DNA of 64,000 nt from Hyphomonadaceae bacterium (GCA_019753175.1 JAIELK010000030.1:1-64000), one strand, 5' to 3'; shown: positions 38,414 through 49,269, counted from the stretch's first letter. The notes: generated from the sequence alone by a model not told the origin. A program made the numbers and translations.

Positions 38414-39661
38414 TTAGACCGGAAGAAAGAGGCTCGCCAAGGCAGCGCTCATGAGGTTCGAGAGCGAGCCGGCGGCGACGACGTGCAAGCCGTATCGCGC
38501 CATTTCCGGGGCGCGTGCGGGCGCGAGGGTGTTGAGCGCCGCCATCAAGATCCCGATCGAGCTTAGATTGGCGAAGCCGCAAAGCGCGAATGTCGTTATC
38601 GCAGCCGTGCGTGGAGACAGCGAGTCGCTCATCTGACCCAGATGCATGAACGCCACGAACTCATTGAGGATGAGCTTTTCGCCGAATAGGCCGCCCGCTT
38701 GTTGCGCTTCAGACCAGGGTATGTTGAGCAACCACATCACGGGGGCGAACACGTAGCCAAGCAGGCTTTGCAGCGTCAGGCTCTCCAAACCAGCCAGATT
38801 GGCGAGTGCGCCGAGGCCGCCATTGATCAGGGCGATCAGAGAAACGAACGCAATCAGCATGCCGGCGATCGAAGCCGCCAGGATCAGGCCGTCCTGCGCG
38901 CCGGAGGCTGCGGCCATGATGATGTTGGCGTGGCGTGGGTCTTTGGCTGCGCCCTCTGCATCGTCGATGATTGGCGCCGCTTTCTCGCTGGCGTCGGCGG
39001 CGGCGCTTGGCTTGTCGTCCGGCATGATGATCTTCGCCATCAGCAAGCCGCCTGGCGCTGACATGAAGCACGCGGCCAGCAGATAATTGATGTCGACCCC
39101 CATCTGGGCGTAGGCGGCAAGCACGCTTCCCGAAACCGACGCCATGCCCGTGGTCATGATCGCGAACAATTGCGGACGACTGACGTGCGGCAGGTACGGG
39201 CGCACGACCAGCGGCGCTTCGGTTTGTCCAACAAACACGTTTGCGGCGGCGGTGAGCGACTCCACGCGGCCAGCACCCAACAGCAGCCGCAGGCCGCCGC
39301 CGACCCACTTCACCACCAGCTGCATGACGCCGATATGGTAGAGCACCGACATCAGCGCCGAGAAGAAGATGATAATCGGCAGAACGTTGATCGCGAAACT
39401 GAAGCCGACATCGTTCGCGAGCGGGCCGAACACCATGTCGATTCCGGCTCTGGAAAAATTGATCAGCGCCTGCACGCCATCCGACATCGCCGCCAGCGCC
39501 GCGCGTCCGGCGGGAACGTAGAGCGAGAGCGCCGCCAGCGCCGCCTGCAGCGCCAGCGCCGCGGCCACGATCCGCAGGCGAATGGCGCTTCGATTTGTGG
39601 AGAGCAATAGCGCCAGCGCCAGAATGGCGGCGACGCCAAGTAATCCTTGCCAGTGCTGCAC
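38414..39661 (-). CDS. concentrative nucleoside transporter (NupC/CNT)
   Basis: NVLPIIIFFSALMSVLYHIGVMQLVVKWVGGGLRLLLG...ANVFVGQTEAPLVVRPYL...ALCGFANLSSIGI. Confidence 0.95.
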   Translation of the reverse strand: MQHWQGLLGVAAILALALLLSTNRSAIRLRIVAAALALQAALAALSLYVPAGRAALAAMSDGVQALINFSRAGIDMVFGPLANDVGFSFAINVLPIIIFFSALMSVLYHIGVMQLVVKWVGGGLRLLLGAGRVESLTAAANVFVGQTEAPLVVRPYLPHVSRPQLFAIMTTGMASVSGSVLAAYAQMGVDINYLLAACFMSAPGGLLMAKIIMPDDKPSAAADASEKAAPIIDDAEGAAKDPRHANIIMAAASGAQDGLILAASIAGMLIAFVSLIALINGGLGALANLAGLESLTLQSLLGYVFAPVMWLLNIPWSEAQQAGGLFGEKLILNEFVAFMHLGQMSDSLSPRTAAITTFALCGFANLSSIGILMAALNTLAPARAPEMARYGLHVVAAGSLSNLMSAALASLFLPV

Positions 39662-39757
39662 CTGCGCCCCCGAACTCCCTATCGGTTAGGGGTTAGACGG
39701 GTCCGGGGTCGCGTTCAATGTCCGCGCGCCCATGATGGCCAAAGCGCTGGGCTGCGC

Positions 39758-40288
39758 TCAGTTTTCCCGCCGGACGCGATGCGACCGGCCGGCCTCATCC
39801 GGGCTCAAGATGTAGCTGGACAGGGCCCCGCGCCGGATCGTCACTGCATCGCCGGGATCAATGCCGCCGATGCGTTGTGGCTCGGTTTGGGTCCAGCGCT
39901 GGCCATCGTCCATGACGAAGGAGTGCCGGCCGTCGCCGTGGCGAATGATGCGCGCAACCCGCGTCTCCACGCTGGCGATCGGTTCGCGCTCGCCGCCGGC
40001 GCCGAGAAGTAAGCGCGAAAGGTTCGGTACGCTCAAGCCGAAGGCCTCGCGTTCTAGCGCGTCGACCCGCGTTTGATCCACGATGATCGAGCGCGCATTC
40101 GATGAGGTGCTGGCGACATCGGCGCCAAGCCGATCGTAGCACGCCAAGCGCGGCTCGGCGGCCTCCACCGAGGCGCACGCGCGAACGCGGCTCAGGAGGT
40201 CGCGGTCGCCGCCATCCTGTGCGTGGGCGAAACCAATCGAGAGCGCCCAACACAAACCTGCAAGCGCGTAAGGTCGAGGTCCGATCAT
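39758..40288 (-). CDS. secreted hypothetical protein
   Basis: Signal peptide; RACASVEAAEPRLACYDRLGADV...VARIIRHGDGRHSFVMDDGQRWTQTEP. Confidence 0.65.
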   Translation of the reverse strand: MIGPRPYALAGLCWALSIGFAHAQDGGDRDLLSRVRACASVEAAEPRLACYDRLGADVASTSSNARSIIVDQTRVDALEREAFGLSVPNLSRLLLGAGGEREPIASVETRVARIIRHGDGRHSFVMDDGQRWTQTEPQRIGGIDPGDAVTIRRGALSSYILSPDEAGRSHRVRREN

Positions 40289-40573
40289 GGGTGGCGGTTA
40301 GCAGTCTTTCTCAGGCTGCTCAATCGGCGAACCGAGAAATGCAGTGAAAACGCGCATCTTTCGTCGCGACAGAAAGATCACACCTCGCTGAAAGCCTCTC
40401 ATTGTGCAGCTTTGCGCGCGTTAGCCGCCGACGCGATGCAAGACGGCGTTCGCGACCGCCTCCCTTATACGGCATCCGGCTATTCGCATGCATCGCATGG
40501 CGTTGACGCGGGGATGCGACGCTCGCGCGATGGTCGCGCTGTCTGGTCGTTTGAGTTGCGAGGGATGAGAGAC

Positions 40574-43489
40574 ATGTCTTCTAAGACGGTGCGGAAGTCA
40601 TTGCTGACTGGAGCTTCGTTATTCGCCGCCGCGGCGGTGACGCTGGCGGCGACGCCCGCGGTCGCCCAGGACGACACTGCTGCTGTAGAAGATGAGGAAA
40701 TCGTCGTCACGGGGTCGCGTATCGCGCGCCCGGGCTTCACCTCAACCAGCCCCATCGCCACCATCGGCGGCGCCGAGCTGGCGCTACAGCAGCCGCTGAA
40801 TGTTGAGGAATTGCTGCGAAATCAGCCCCAGTTTGGTGCAGGCGACGGAACGCAGACGAACAACGGGTCGCGCGGCGCCGCCACGCTAAACCTGCGGGGA
40901 TTGTCGCCTACGCGCACGCTGCCGCTGATCGATGGCAAGCGTATTGTCGGTTTCGATCCATCGGGATTGTTCGACACCAGCGCTGTGCCGCTGGCCCTGC
41001 TCGAACGGATTGACGTGGTGACCGGTGGCGCTTCGGCCGTGTACGGGTCCGACGCTATTGCTGGGGTTGTGAACTTTGTTCTCAACGATGATTTCCGCGG
41101 CGTGGAGGGGCGTTGGGAGCATACGCTGAACGATCTTCACGATACCGGCGACGCCGACAGCGCGTCGCTGACGATCGGATCGAGCTTCGACGACGGGCGC
41201 GGTAACGTTGCACTGAGTGTCGGCTGGCTCGATCGGGAGGCTGTTTATCAGGTCGAAGGTCCGGCGGCCCTCGCTCCGGGCGCCAGCTCCACCACGGTCC
41301 CGGCAGCGGTCGACTCCGCCGTCGGCGGCCGCACCCAGTTCAACAATGCCGGTTCGCTGGTTCCGTTCTTTCAAGCCTTCGACTTCAACGGACAGAACCT
41401 CTACCAAGCGCCGCAGCAGCGTTGGAACGCGACAGCGATCGGGCGCTATGAGATCTCCGACGCGCTCGAGGCGTACTCGCGCTTCATCTACAACAGCTCA
41501 ACGAGCGCGCCGCAGCTTGCGTCTTCGGGAACGTTCGGGCTGACCTTCGCGGTGCCGCTGAACAGCCCGTTCCTTTCGGTGCAGGCGGCAAATTATTTGG
41601 CGGCTAACAACACAGTGAGCGACTGCGCCGTGCTTTCTACAACCAACGTGGCGATCAACGCCTACGGCGTTTCCGCGCCTGCGGGGGTTAATTGCGTGCC
41701 GGTTGGACTGCGCTGGCGAGGCGTGGCGGTGGGTCCGCGGCAATATCAGTTCGAGTACGACACCTTTCAGACTCTCGTCGGCCTGCGCGGGGACATTGGC
41801 GAAAGCGGATGGGAATGGGACGTTGCGTACGCCTACGGTGAAACAAGCCTGAAGCGGCAACAGAACAACGACATTGACGCTACGCGCGTGCAGCAGGCCT
41901 TGTTCGCCACCGGGCCGGCGACATGCTTCGATCCGTCGAACCTCTGTGCGCCGCTCAACATCTTCAACGGCAGCACCTCCCCATCGGACGCGGCGCTGGA
42001 CTTCATTCGCCTGAATCTTCAGGTGCAGTCGTTGACGACGCAAGAGTACGTCATCGGTTCTGTGTCAGGAGACACCGGCGAGATTCATAGCCCGTTCGCA
42101 TCGTCGCCGATTGGCGCTTCGTTCGGTATCGAGTGGCGTCGCGAAAGTTCTGACTACCGGCCGGACGCCGCCTCGCAAGCGGGCATTTCGCCGGGCTTCG
42201 GACAGACACTCCCCGTTGCCGGCAGCTTTGACGTGTTCGAGGCGTTTGGCGAAGCCTTGGTGCCGATCGTTGAAGACGCGCCGTTCGCGGACTCGATCAA
42301 CCTCGAGCTCGGCTTCAGAACCTCAGAGTACTCGTCTACCGGCCGCGCCGAAAGCTACAAGTACGGCGCCGACTGGACGCCGTTCGAGGGGCTCCGCTTG
42401 CGTGGGATGTTCCAGCAGGCGGTGCGCGCGCCGAACATCAGCGATCTGTTCACGCCATTCACACCGGGAACGGGCGACCTCTTCGTTGATCCCTGTGCGC
42501 AACAGGTGCTGACGTCGGGCTCGCTGTTCACGTTGTGCGCGGGAACTGGCGTGCCGGTGGCCGTTTTGAACGCCGGCACACTGGCGCAACCAACGTCGGG
42601 ACAGGTGAACAATTTCATTTCCGGCAACACAGACCTCAATCCCGAGGTGGCGGAAACGTTCACCGCTGGCTTCGTCTGGCAGCCGCCTCAACTCGGCGGG
42701 CTGTCGGTCACGGTCGACTATTTCAACATCGAGATAGCCGATGCGATCTCGGTGCGCCCGGCTCGCGATATCGTAGACGGGTGCTACAACATCGCGCGTA
42801 ACACGACCGTCAATCCAAACGCCGCCGATTGCCAACGCATCTTGCGCAATACCAATGGAAGCCTTGAAGGCGACACCATCTATGGCGTCGATCAAACAAC
42901 CGAGAACATCGGCGACGTTCGGGTCGAAGGCATCGACTATGGGATTTCATACACATGGGACTTGGGCGCCTGGGGCGAACTCGACACGGCGCTCGACGGC
43001 ACGCACTTGCTGACCACCAGCTATGTGCCAAGCCCGGGCGGCGCCGAGATCGATTGCCTCGGCTACTACGGAAAGAGTTGCGGTCTCCCGGAGACGGTGA
43101 ACGCTTCGGTTGGCGGCCCTGTCTCGCAAGACCGGTTCGTGCAGCGCACGACGTGGTCAATCGCAGACTGGGAGCTGTCGTATCGTTGGCGCTACCTCAG
43201 CGCCACTGAGGTGACGCCAGAGGACTTGGCGGACTCCACCACCGCCGGCGGCCTGCTCGACCCGAACTCGCTGTCGATTGACTCCTTCAACTACATCGAC
43301 CTGGCGGCCACTTGGGAGCCGATGGACTTTTTGCGTCTGACGGCGAGCATCACCAACGCCACCAACGAGGACGCGCCGTTCGTGTTCACGACGACAGGCT
43401 CGACTGCGTACAACAGCGGCAACACCTATCCGAGCAGCTATGACGTTCTGGGACGTGTATTCACGCTCGGTGTGCGCGCCAAGTTCTAA
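40574..43489 (+). CDS. TonB-dependent receptor
   Basis: Signal peptide; EEIVVTGSRIARPGF TonB box/plug; ASAVYGSDAIAGVVNFVL; C-terminal aromatic strand GRVFTLGVRAKF. Confidence 0.95.
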   Translation: MSSKTVRKSLLTGASLFAAAAVTLAATPAVAQDDTAAVEDEEIVVTGSRIARPGFTSTSPIATIGGAELALQQPLNVEELLRNQPQFGAGDGTQTNNGSRGAATLNLRGLSPTRTLPLIDGKRIVGFDPSGLFDTSAVPLALLERIDVVTGGASAVYGSDAIAGVVNFVLNDDFRGVEGRWEHTLNDLHDTGDADSASLTIGSSFDDGRGNVALSVGWLDREAVYQVEGPAALAPGASSTTVPAAVDSAVGGRTQFNNAGSLVPFFQAFDFNGQNLYQAPQQRWNATAIGRYEISDALEAYSRFIYNSSTSAPQLASSGTFGLTFAVPLNSPFLSVQAANYLAANNTVSDCAVLSTTNVAINAYGVSAPAGVNCVPVGLRWRGVAVGPRQYQFEYDTFQTLVGLRGDIGESGWEWDVAYAYGETSLKRQQNNDIDATRVQQALFATGPATCFDPSNLCAPLNIFNGSTSPSDAALDFIRLNLQVQSLTTQEYVIGSVSGDTGEIHSPFASSPIGASFGIEWRRESSDYRPDAASQAGISPGFGQTLPVAGSFDVFEAFGEALVPIVEDAPFADSINLELGFRTSEYSSTGRAESYKYGADWTPFEGLRLRGMFQQAVRAPNISDLFTPFTPGTGDLFVDPCAQQVLTSGSLFTLCAGTGVPVAVLNAGTLAQPTSGQVNNFISGNTDLNPEVAETFTAGFVWQPPQLGGLSVTVDYFNIEIADAISVRPARDIVDGCYNIARNTTVNPNAADCQRILRNTNGSLEGDTIYGVDQTTENIGDVRVEGIDYGISYTWDLGAWGELDTALDGTHLLTTSYVPSPGGAEIDCLGYYGKSCGLPETVNASVGGPVSQDRFVQRTTWSIADWELSYRWRYLSATEVTPEDLADSTTAGGLLDPNSLSIDSFNYIDLAATWEPMDFLRLTASITNATNEDAPFVFTTTGSTAYNSGNTYPSSYDVLGRVFTLGVRAKF

Positions 43490-43501
43490 CTGAGCGGCCT
43501 T

Positions 43502-43531
43502 AGACGGCAGGAGCAAATCCTCCTGCCGTCT
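43502..43531 (+). terminator. terminator-like hairpin after TonB-dependent receptor
   Basis: AGACGGCAGGA-GCAAATCC-TCCTGCCGTCT. Confidence 0.6.
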
Positions 43532-43586
43532 GACTTCGTTTCCGAGCGCGAGGCACCGGCGCCCTTGTTCACAGTCGGGCGTATTC

Positions 43587-44936
43587 ATGCAGGACGTGGA
43601 AGCAACCGCCCAGATCGACGCGATCATAAGCGCGGCGCGCGCCGCAGCCAATCGCGGCGACTGGCTCACGGCGGAGCGTCTGTGGAAAGAGCTTCGCGCG
43701 CTTGAGCCTGGCAATGCGCAGGCGGCTTTCGGACTTGCCATCCATGCCATGCGACGCGGCGAGTTCAAGACGGCGCTGCCGTTGATCGAACAGGCGTGTG
43801 CGGCGTCGCCCAACGATCTGCTGGCGCGCCTGACGCTGGGTATTGCCTGGCGTGAGCTAGGCGAGCCTGAGCGCGAACTCGACGCGATCGACGCGGCGCT
43901 GGCCATCGATCCCTATTTCCTGCCTGCCATCTTGGCCAAGGCCTCGTGGTTTGAACGCAAGAGCGCGGAAGCGGCCGCCGCGCTCTTCTATCAGACCGCG
44001 CTGAAGTTCGCGCCGGACGAACCCGCGTGGCCGCCTGCGCTGCGTGCGCAGCTTCTGCACGCGCGCGCGATCGCTGATCGGTTCGCCGAGACGATGGAAC
44101 GGCAAATGTGGGAGCTGCTGGCCCCGCATCTTTCGAATGCACCGGCGCTCGAACAGGAGCGCTGGAAGGAAGCGGCGTCGATCATCGCGGGCCGGACCAA
44201 GCCCTTTCCGTCGCAATGCAACCAATTGCACGTGCCGAGGCTTCCGGCCGTGCCGTTCTTTGACACGGCGCAGTTTCCGTGGTTCGACGCCATTGAAGCC
44301 GCAACCGACGCGATCCGCGCTGAGCTGATGGCCGCGCTCAAGCAAGATCGGCGGCAGTTCACGCCTTATGTCGCCTACAAGCCCGGCGCCCCCGTGAATC
44401 AATGGAAGGAGCTGAACCACTCCGAGCGTTGGAGCGCGTATCACTTCTGGCGCAGCGGCGTCGCCATTGACGAACACCTCGCCGCCTGTCCGAGAACCGC
44501 GGAGGCGCTGCGGCGGGTGGACATGGCTACAATTGGCGGGCTTTGCCCGAACGCGATGTTCTCCGCCTTGGCTCCCCATACCCATATTCCGCCCCACACG
44601 GGTGAAACCAACGCCAGGGTCGTCGCCCACCTGCCGCTGATCGTGCCGGACGGGTGCAGCTATCGCGTTGGCTATGAGCGTAGGCGGTGGGAAGTCGGCA
44701 AGGTGCTTGTGTTCGATGACACCATTGAACACGAGGCCCGCAACGATAGCGACGAGCTGCGCGTGGTCTTGATCTTTGACGTGTGGAATCCACACCTCTC
44801 GCCAACAGAGCGAGAGGTCGCACGCGTCACCATGGAAGCCGTGCGTCGCCTGACTGGCGTAACCGGTGAGAGTGATTCGGTTGGCGCCGCGCAGTCCACT
44901 CAAGCGCACGCCGCAGTTCATCGACGTTCTCTGTGA
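43587..44936 (+). CDS. TPR plus aspartyl/asparaginyl beta-hydroxylase domain protein
   Basis: N-terminal TPR-like repeats; C-term FSALAPHTHIPPHTGETNARVVAHLPLIVPDGCSYRVGYERRRWEVGKVLVFDDTIEHEARNDSDELRVVLIFDVWNP. Confidence 0.92.
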   Translation: MQDVEATAQIDAIISAARAAANRGDWLTAERLWKELRALEPGNAQAAFGLAIHAMRRGEFKTALPLIEQACAASPNDLLARLTLGIAWRELGEPERELDAIDAALAIDPYFLPAILAKASWFERKSAEAAAALFYQTALKFAPDEPAWPPALRAQLLHARAIADRFAETMERQMWELLAPHLSNAPALEQERWKEAASIIAGRTKPFPSQCNQLHVPRLPAVPFFDTAQFPWFDAIEAATDAIRAELMAALKQDRRQFTPYVAYKPGAPVNQWKELNHSERWSAYHFWRSGVAIDEHLAACPRTAEALRRVDMATIGGLCPNAMFSALAPHTHIPPHTGETNARVVAHLPLIVPDGCSYRVGYERRRWEVGKVLVFDDTIEHEARNDSDELRVVLIFDVWNPHLSPTEREVARVTMEAVRRLTGVTGESDSVGAAQSTQAHAAVHRRSL

Positions 44937-45191
44937 CTTGGTCGCAGCTCCGAAAAAAGCGCACGCAGGGCAAGAAACGGGTTCGTCTACGCTTTATGTG
45001 CGCTCGTCGTGCGCGCTGAAAAACGAACCTTTCACTTCACCTTAAGCCAGCATGAAAAACCGCACAAACACGCCAGAGTTCGCTGAGTTTGCGCCAATCA
45101 GCGCCATCTTCTCTCAGCGGAAGTGCGGTTCGCGAGTACACTGGTTGTGCGGGAGTCAGACCGACGCCCGATAACAAGGAGAGAGAGCGCC

Positions 45192-45962
45192 ATGGTGGGC
45201 CTGGGTTTGTCGATCGCATCTGGCGTGCAGACGACCCGTCTCATCGGCGCCGGCGTGGCGTCGCTTCACTCGTTGCTGGACCAGCTGCCGACGGTTCCGT
45301 TCTACGCCAAGGACAGGATGCTGCACTTCACCAACGTGAACGCCGCCATGGTCGCCCTGTGCGGCGTGCCGCGTGCGTCGCTCAAAGGCAGGGGGGCGAG
45401 CGAGTTCTTTGCCGAGGAAAGCAGCGACGCGATGACGGCGGTCGAACTCGAGGTGATGTCCACGGGGCGCGCCGCAAGGAGCCGCATGGTGCATGTCGCG
45501 CCGCTGCATGCCGCCCCTGTCTGGCTCCTGCTCAATTGCTGGCCGATCGTGGAAGACGATGGCGAAGTGGCCGGGGTCGCTGCCGTCGGGCATGCTTTGC
45601 CCAACAGCAACCGCAAGGATCACGGTTACCGGCGCGTCGCCGAGGCGGCCGCATTCGTCACGCAGAAGCTCTCATCGCCCATCCGGGTGAGGGATCTGGC
45701 GCAAAGGGCGGGCGTGTCGATTTCGCGCTTCGAACGAGACTTCATCGGCGTCTTCGGCGTGCCGCCGAATAAGTACGTAGCGATGGTTCGGCTGGAAGCG
45801 GCCATGGACATGCTTCGCGGCACCGGTGATCCGATAGCCGAGATCGCGCACGCCTGCGGCTACGCCGATCAGAGCGCGTTCACGCGGCGCTTTCAGGCGG
45901 CCACCGCCATGACGCCGAGCGAGTACCGGCGCAGCAGCATACGCGAAGCGGCGCGCCGCTGA
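45192..45962 (+). CDS. AraC family regulator with PAS-like N-terminal domain
   Basis: LLDQLPTVPFYAKDRMLHFTNVNAAMVALCGV (PAS-like) then IRVRDLAQRAGVSISRFERDFIGVFGVPPNKYVAMVRLEAA...IAHACGYADQSAFTRRFQ. Confidence 0.88.
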   Translation: MVGLGLSIASGVQTTRLIGAGVASLHSLLDQLPTVPFYAKDRMLHFTNVNAAMVALCGVPRASLKGRGASEFFAEESSDAMTAVELEVMSTGRAARSRMVHVAPLHAAPVWLLLNCWPIVEDDGEVAGVAAVGHALPNSNRKDHGYRRVAEAAAFVTQKLSSPIRVRDLAQRAGVSISRFERDFIGVFGVPPNKYVAMVRLEAAMDMLRGTGDPIAEIAHACGYADQSAFTRRFQAATAMTPSEYRRSSIREAARR

Positions 45963-46157
45963 ACTCCATTTTGAATGCGAGATCGTCGGCAGCCGTGGCT
46001 TGGCAGCGACACAAATCACACATGCGTTCATGAAGACGTTGCTTGTGCCGAAATCGGCGCGAACCGTCGAGCGACTGCACAAGACGGCGCAATTGCGACC
46101 CCCGCAGAATGACAGTCTAGCCAGCGTGGTTGGCGCAGGCGATCGTAGGGGGTCAAG

Positions 46158-49100
46158 GTGAAGTTTACTCGCGAACGAGCAAGCGTTTTGGGTGCATCGA
46201 TGCTGGCGCTGGGCGCCATGCTCGCGCCGAGCCAAGCGGTGGCGCAGACAGAGCCAGCGCAGACCGAAGAAACGCAGGAAGACGAGATTGTCGTTGTCGG
46301 TTCTCGCATCCGACGCGACAACTTCAACTCAAGTTCGCCGATACAGGTCGTAACGCGCGAGGAGTCAGTGCGGGCCGGCCTGGCGTCGACGACAGAGACG
46401 CTGCAGAGCACGTCGGTGACCGCAGGGAGCGCCCAAATCAACAATTTGTTCGGCGGCTTCGTCGTGAACGGCGGCCAGGGCGTCAACACGCTCGGCCTGC
46501 GCGGCTTCGGGCCGACGCAAACGCTTGTTCTGTTGAACGGTCGCAGACTCACGCCGGCGGGGACGCGTGGGGCGGTTGGCGCGGCGGATCTCAACACCAT
46601 CCCGTCGGCGCTGGTCGATCGCATTGACATCCTGAAAGACGGCGCCTCATCGGTGTACGGTTCGGACGCGGTGGCTGGTGTTGTGAACATCATCACCACC
46701 GAGCAGCTCGATGATTTCGTGCTCGAAGGGCAGCTCAACATTCCGGAGCAAGAAGGCGGCGGGCAGACCCGCATCTCGCTTTCCGGCGGCGGCAGCTTCG
46801 GCAATCTGACCGTGACGGGGTCAGCCGAGTACTATGAGCGGGACACACTGACCTATGGCCAAAGGGAGTTCTCGCGCTGCCCAGTGGACGGGATTCGCGA
46901 TCCAGCGACGGGGCAGAGTCTTGAGGACATCGACCCGCTGACCGGCGAGGTGAAGTGCTGGGGTATCACGTTCGGCAACTCGCCCGGCACCACAATGAAC
47001 ACGATCGGCACCGCGAGCCGCGCCGGGTTCGGCGGTCCGGGCGCCGCGGTGTTAGGCAATTTCACGCGCTGGCGGCCAAACTCTGGCGTCGGCGACGGGG
47101 TTGGCGGGAGGCTTGATGGCTTTGAAGGCGTGAACGGCGGCGGCTTTGGCTTCGCGAACCGAGATACGTTCGACCCAGACATGCTGGATCAAGAACTGAT
47201 CACGCCCACCCAAACTAACAATTTGTTCCTGCAAGCGCAGTACGACTTGGGCGCACACGAGCTCTATGGCGAGCTGCTTTATTCAAACCGCACGTCGTCC
47301 GGCCTGGGTTATGTGCAGCTGACCTTGGATTACCCAAATAACGGGCTGCTTCTGCCGGCGGAATTGCGCACCGGGTCTCCTTTCGCAGTGCTGTCGACGT
47401 TCCCGGCGACGTTGCCGACGAATGTGCCGATGCCCGCACCGTATGCGACGCAAGTGCGCGCCTTCACCGGCTTCGGCAATACGTCCGCGACTCAAGACGT
47501 CACTTACACGCGTTATGTCGCGGGCTTGCGCGGCGACCTCGGATTCGCTGACGAGTGGCGCTATGACTTCAACGTGTATCACGGCAAGAACGAAGCCGAT
47601 AACGTGCAGGAAAACTTCCTCGTTGACCGCGTGTTCAACTCACTTGTCGTCGTGGAAGCGCCCGGTGGCACGCCGGCACACCTCACACGGACTGTGCCCT
47701 GGGATCCGGATGGCGCCGGCCCACTGGCGCCGGGCGCACGATACATGTGCGCCATTACCGCGACCAACCCGGGTTATGGCTGCATTCCCGCGCCGCCGGT
47801 CACGTCTTCCACCGTCGGCGGCAAATATCCCAGCGACTGGGTGAATTGGATCCAGCAGTCCTTGCTTGAGCGAAATCTCTACGAGGAAACCGCGCTCCAG
47901 CTGATCGTTGACGGTCCGCTCTTCAGTGTGCCCGCAGGTGAAATTCAGGCGGTGTTCGGCGTCGAGTACCGGACGGCGGAACTCGACAACGTGCCTGACT
48001 TCAACAACATCAACGGAAACATCTACAACTTCTCCTCATCGGGAATAACGCGCGGCGAAGACAGCGTGCGTGAGCTGTTCACGGAAGTGGAAGTGCCGTT
48101 GCTTCGAGATCAAGCGTTTGCTCAGTCGCTGACGCTGAATGTGTCGGGCCGATACACCGACTATGACTCCTACGGCAGCGATACGACCCACAAACTGGGC
48201 CTCACGTGGGAACCTGTAGACACGCTTCTCGTCCGGTACGGGCGTGGCACGTCGTTCCGGGCGCCGGCGCTGTTCGAACAGTTTCTTGGGTTCCAGAGCG
48301 GCTTCTTGGCCAACACTGCCGATCCATGTGACGGCTATGGCGCGCGCGCGCCGACCGATCCCATCCGCATCAATTGCCACGCGGAGATTGGCAATCTGGC
48401 GTTCTTGCAGACCTCCGGCGTGACAGTCTTTGGCGCGGGCGGGGCGGTCTTCGATCTCGCTGCTGAAACCTCTGAGAACGAAACCTATGGCTTCAGCTGG
48501 CGGCCGTTGCAGGACGTGGAGGGCTTCGGCGAATTCTCGCTCGCCATTGACCACTTCTCGATCGAGCTGAACGACGCCGTCGCACAGCCGGGCGCCCGCA
48601 ACATCTTGAACATCTGCTACGGTAGCGCGAACCCAGCCACGGAGCCTTATTGTTCATTCGTGTCACGTGATCCGAGTTTTCGCCTGACGGTCACAAACCG
48701 CTACTTGAACATCGCGAGCCAGGTGGCGGAAGGATATGACTTCGGCGCGCGTTATGTGCATACGTTGTGGGACGGCGAAATCACGCTCGTGGCCAATCTG
48801 ACGAACTACACCACGCAGCAGTTTCAGCTGCTCGACATCTTCAGCCCGACTGACACGAACGGGAGGATCGGCGCACCGGAACTCACGGGCGACTTTAGCA
48901 TGAACTACGGGAGAGGTCCGTGGAACTTCCGCTATGGGTTCAGTTGGATCGACGGCATGAGCGATTACAACGCGCTCGGCCAGGATCCGGAGACCTCGAT
49001 CTTCATTCTGTCGACGCCGGACTATTATCTGCACGACGCCTCGGTTGAGTATGAGGCCGACTCATGGCGGGTGATCTTTGGTGTTCGAAACATGTTCGAC

Positions 49101-49223
49101 GAGCAACCGCCGGTGGTGTCCTCCGTCAATCCGCTGATCAATGGTCTCGGCTCGATGCCGATCTACAGCGGGCTCGACTACGTGGGCCGCCAGTTCTTCG
49201 TGAACGTGTCCACGCGGTTCTAA
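46158..49223 (+). CDS. TonB-dependent receptor
   Basis: Signal peptide; DEIVVVGSRIRRDNFNSSSPIQVVTREE; LVDRIDILKDGASSVYGSDAVAGVVNIIT; C-term VGRQFFVNVSTRF. Confidence 0.95.
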   Translation: MKFTRERASVLGASMLALGAMLAPSQAVAQTEPAQTEETQEDEIVVVGSRIRRDNFNSSSPIQVVTREESVRAGLASTTETLQSTSVTAGSAQINNLFGGFVVNGGQGVNTLGLRGFGPTQTLVLLNGRRLTPAGTRGAVGAADLNTIPSALVDRIDILKDGASSVYGSDAVAGVVNIITTEQLDDFVLEGQLNIPEQEGGGQTRISLSGGGSFGNLTVTGSAEYYERDTLTYGQREFSRCPVDGIRDPATGQSLEDIDPLTGEVKCWGITFGNSPGTTMNTIGTASRAGFGGPGAAVLGNFTRWRPNSGVGDGVGGRLDGFEGVNGGGFGFANRDTFDPDMLDQELITPTQTNNLFLQAQYDLGAHELYGELLYSNRTSSGLGYVQLTLDYPNNGLLLPAELRTGSPFAVLSTFPATLPTNVPMPAPYATQVRAFTGFGNTSATQDVTYTRYVAGLRGDLGFADEWRYDFNVYHGKNEADNVQENFLVDRVFNSLVVVEAPGGTPAHLTRTVPWDPDGAGPLAPGARYMCAITATNPGYGCIPAPPVTSSTVGGKYPSDWVNWIQQSLLERNLYEETALQLIVDGPLFSVPAGEIQAVFGVEYRTAELDNVPDFNNINGNIYNFSSSGITRGEDSVRELFTEVEVPLLRDQAFAQSLTLNVSGRYTDYDSYGSDTTHKLGLTWEPVDTLLVRYGRGTSFRAPALFEQFLGFQSGFLANTADPCDGYGARAPTDPIRINCHAEIGNLAFLQTSGVTVFGAGGAVFDLAAETSENETYGFSWRPLQDVEGFGEFSLAIDHFSIELNDAVAQPGARNILNICYGSANPATEPYCSFVSRDPSFRLTVTNRYLNIASQVAEGYDFGARYVHTLWDGEITLVANLTNYTTQQFQLLDIFSPTDTNGRIGAPELTGDFSMNYGRGPWNFRYGFSWIDGMSDYNALGQDPETSIFILSTPDYYLHDASVEYEADSWRVIFGVRNMFDEQPPVVSSVNPLINGLGSMPIYSGLDYVGRQFFVNVSTRF

Positions 49224-49241
49224 GGACTTGACGCTGCGGAG

Positions 49242-49269
49242 CGGCGCGCTCGTTCATGCGAGCGCGCCG
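49242..49269 (+). terminator. terminator-like hairpin after second TonB-dependent receptor
   Basis: CGGCGCGCTCG-TTCATG-CGAGCGCGCCG. Confidence 0.5.
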
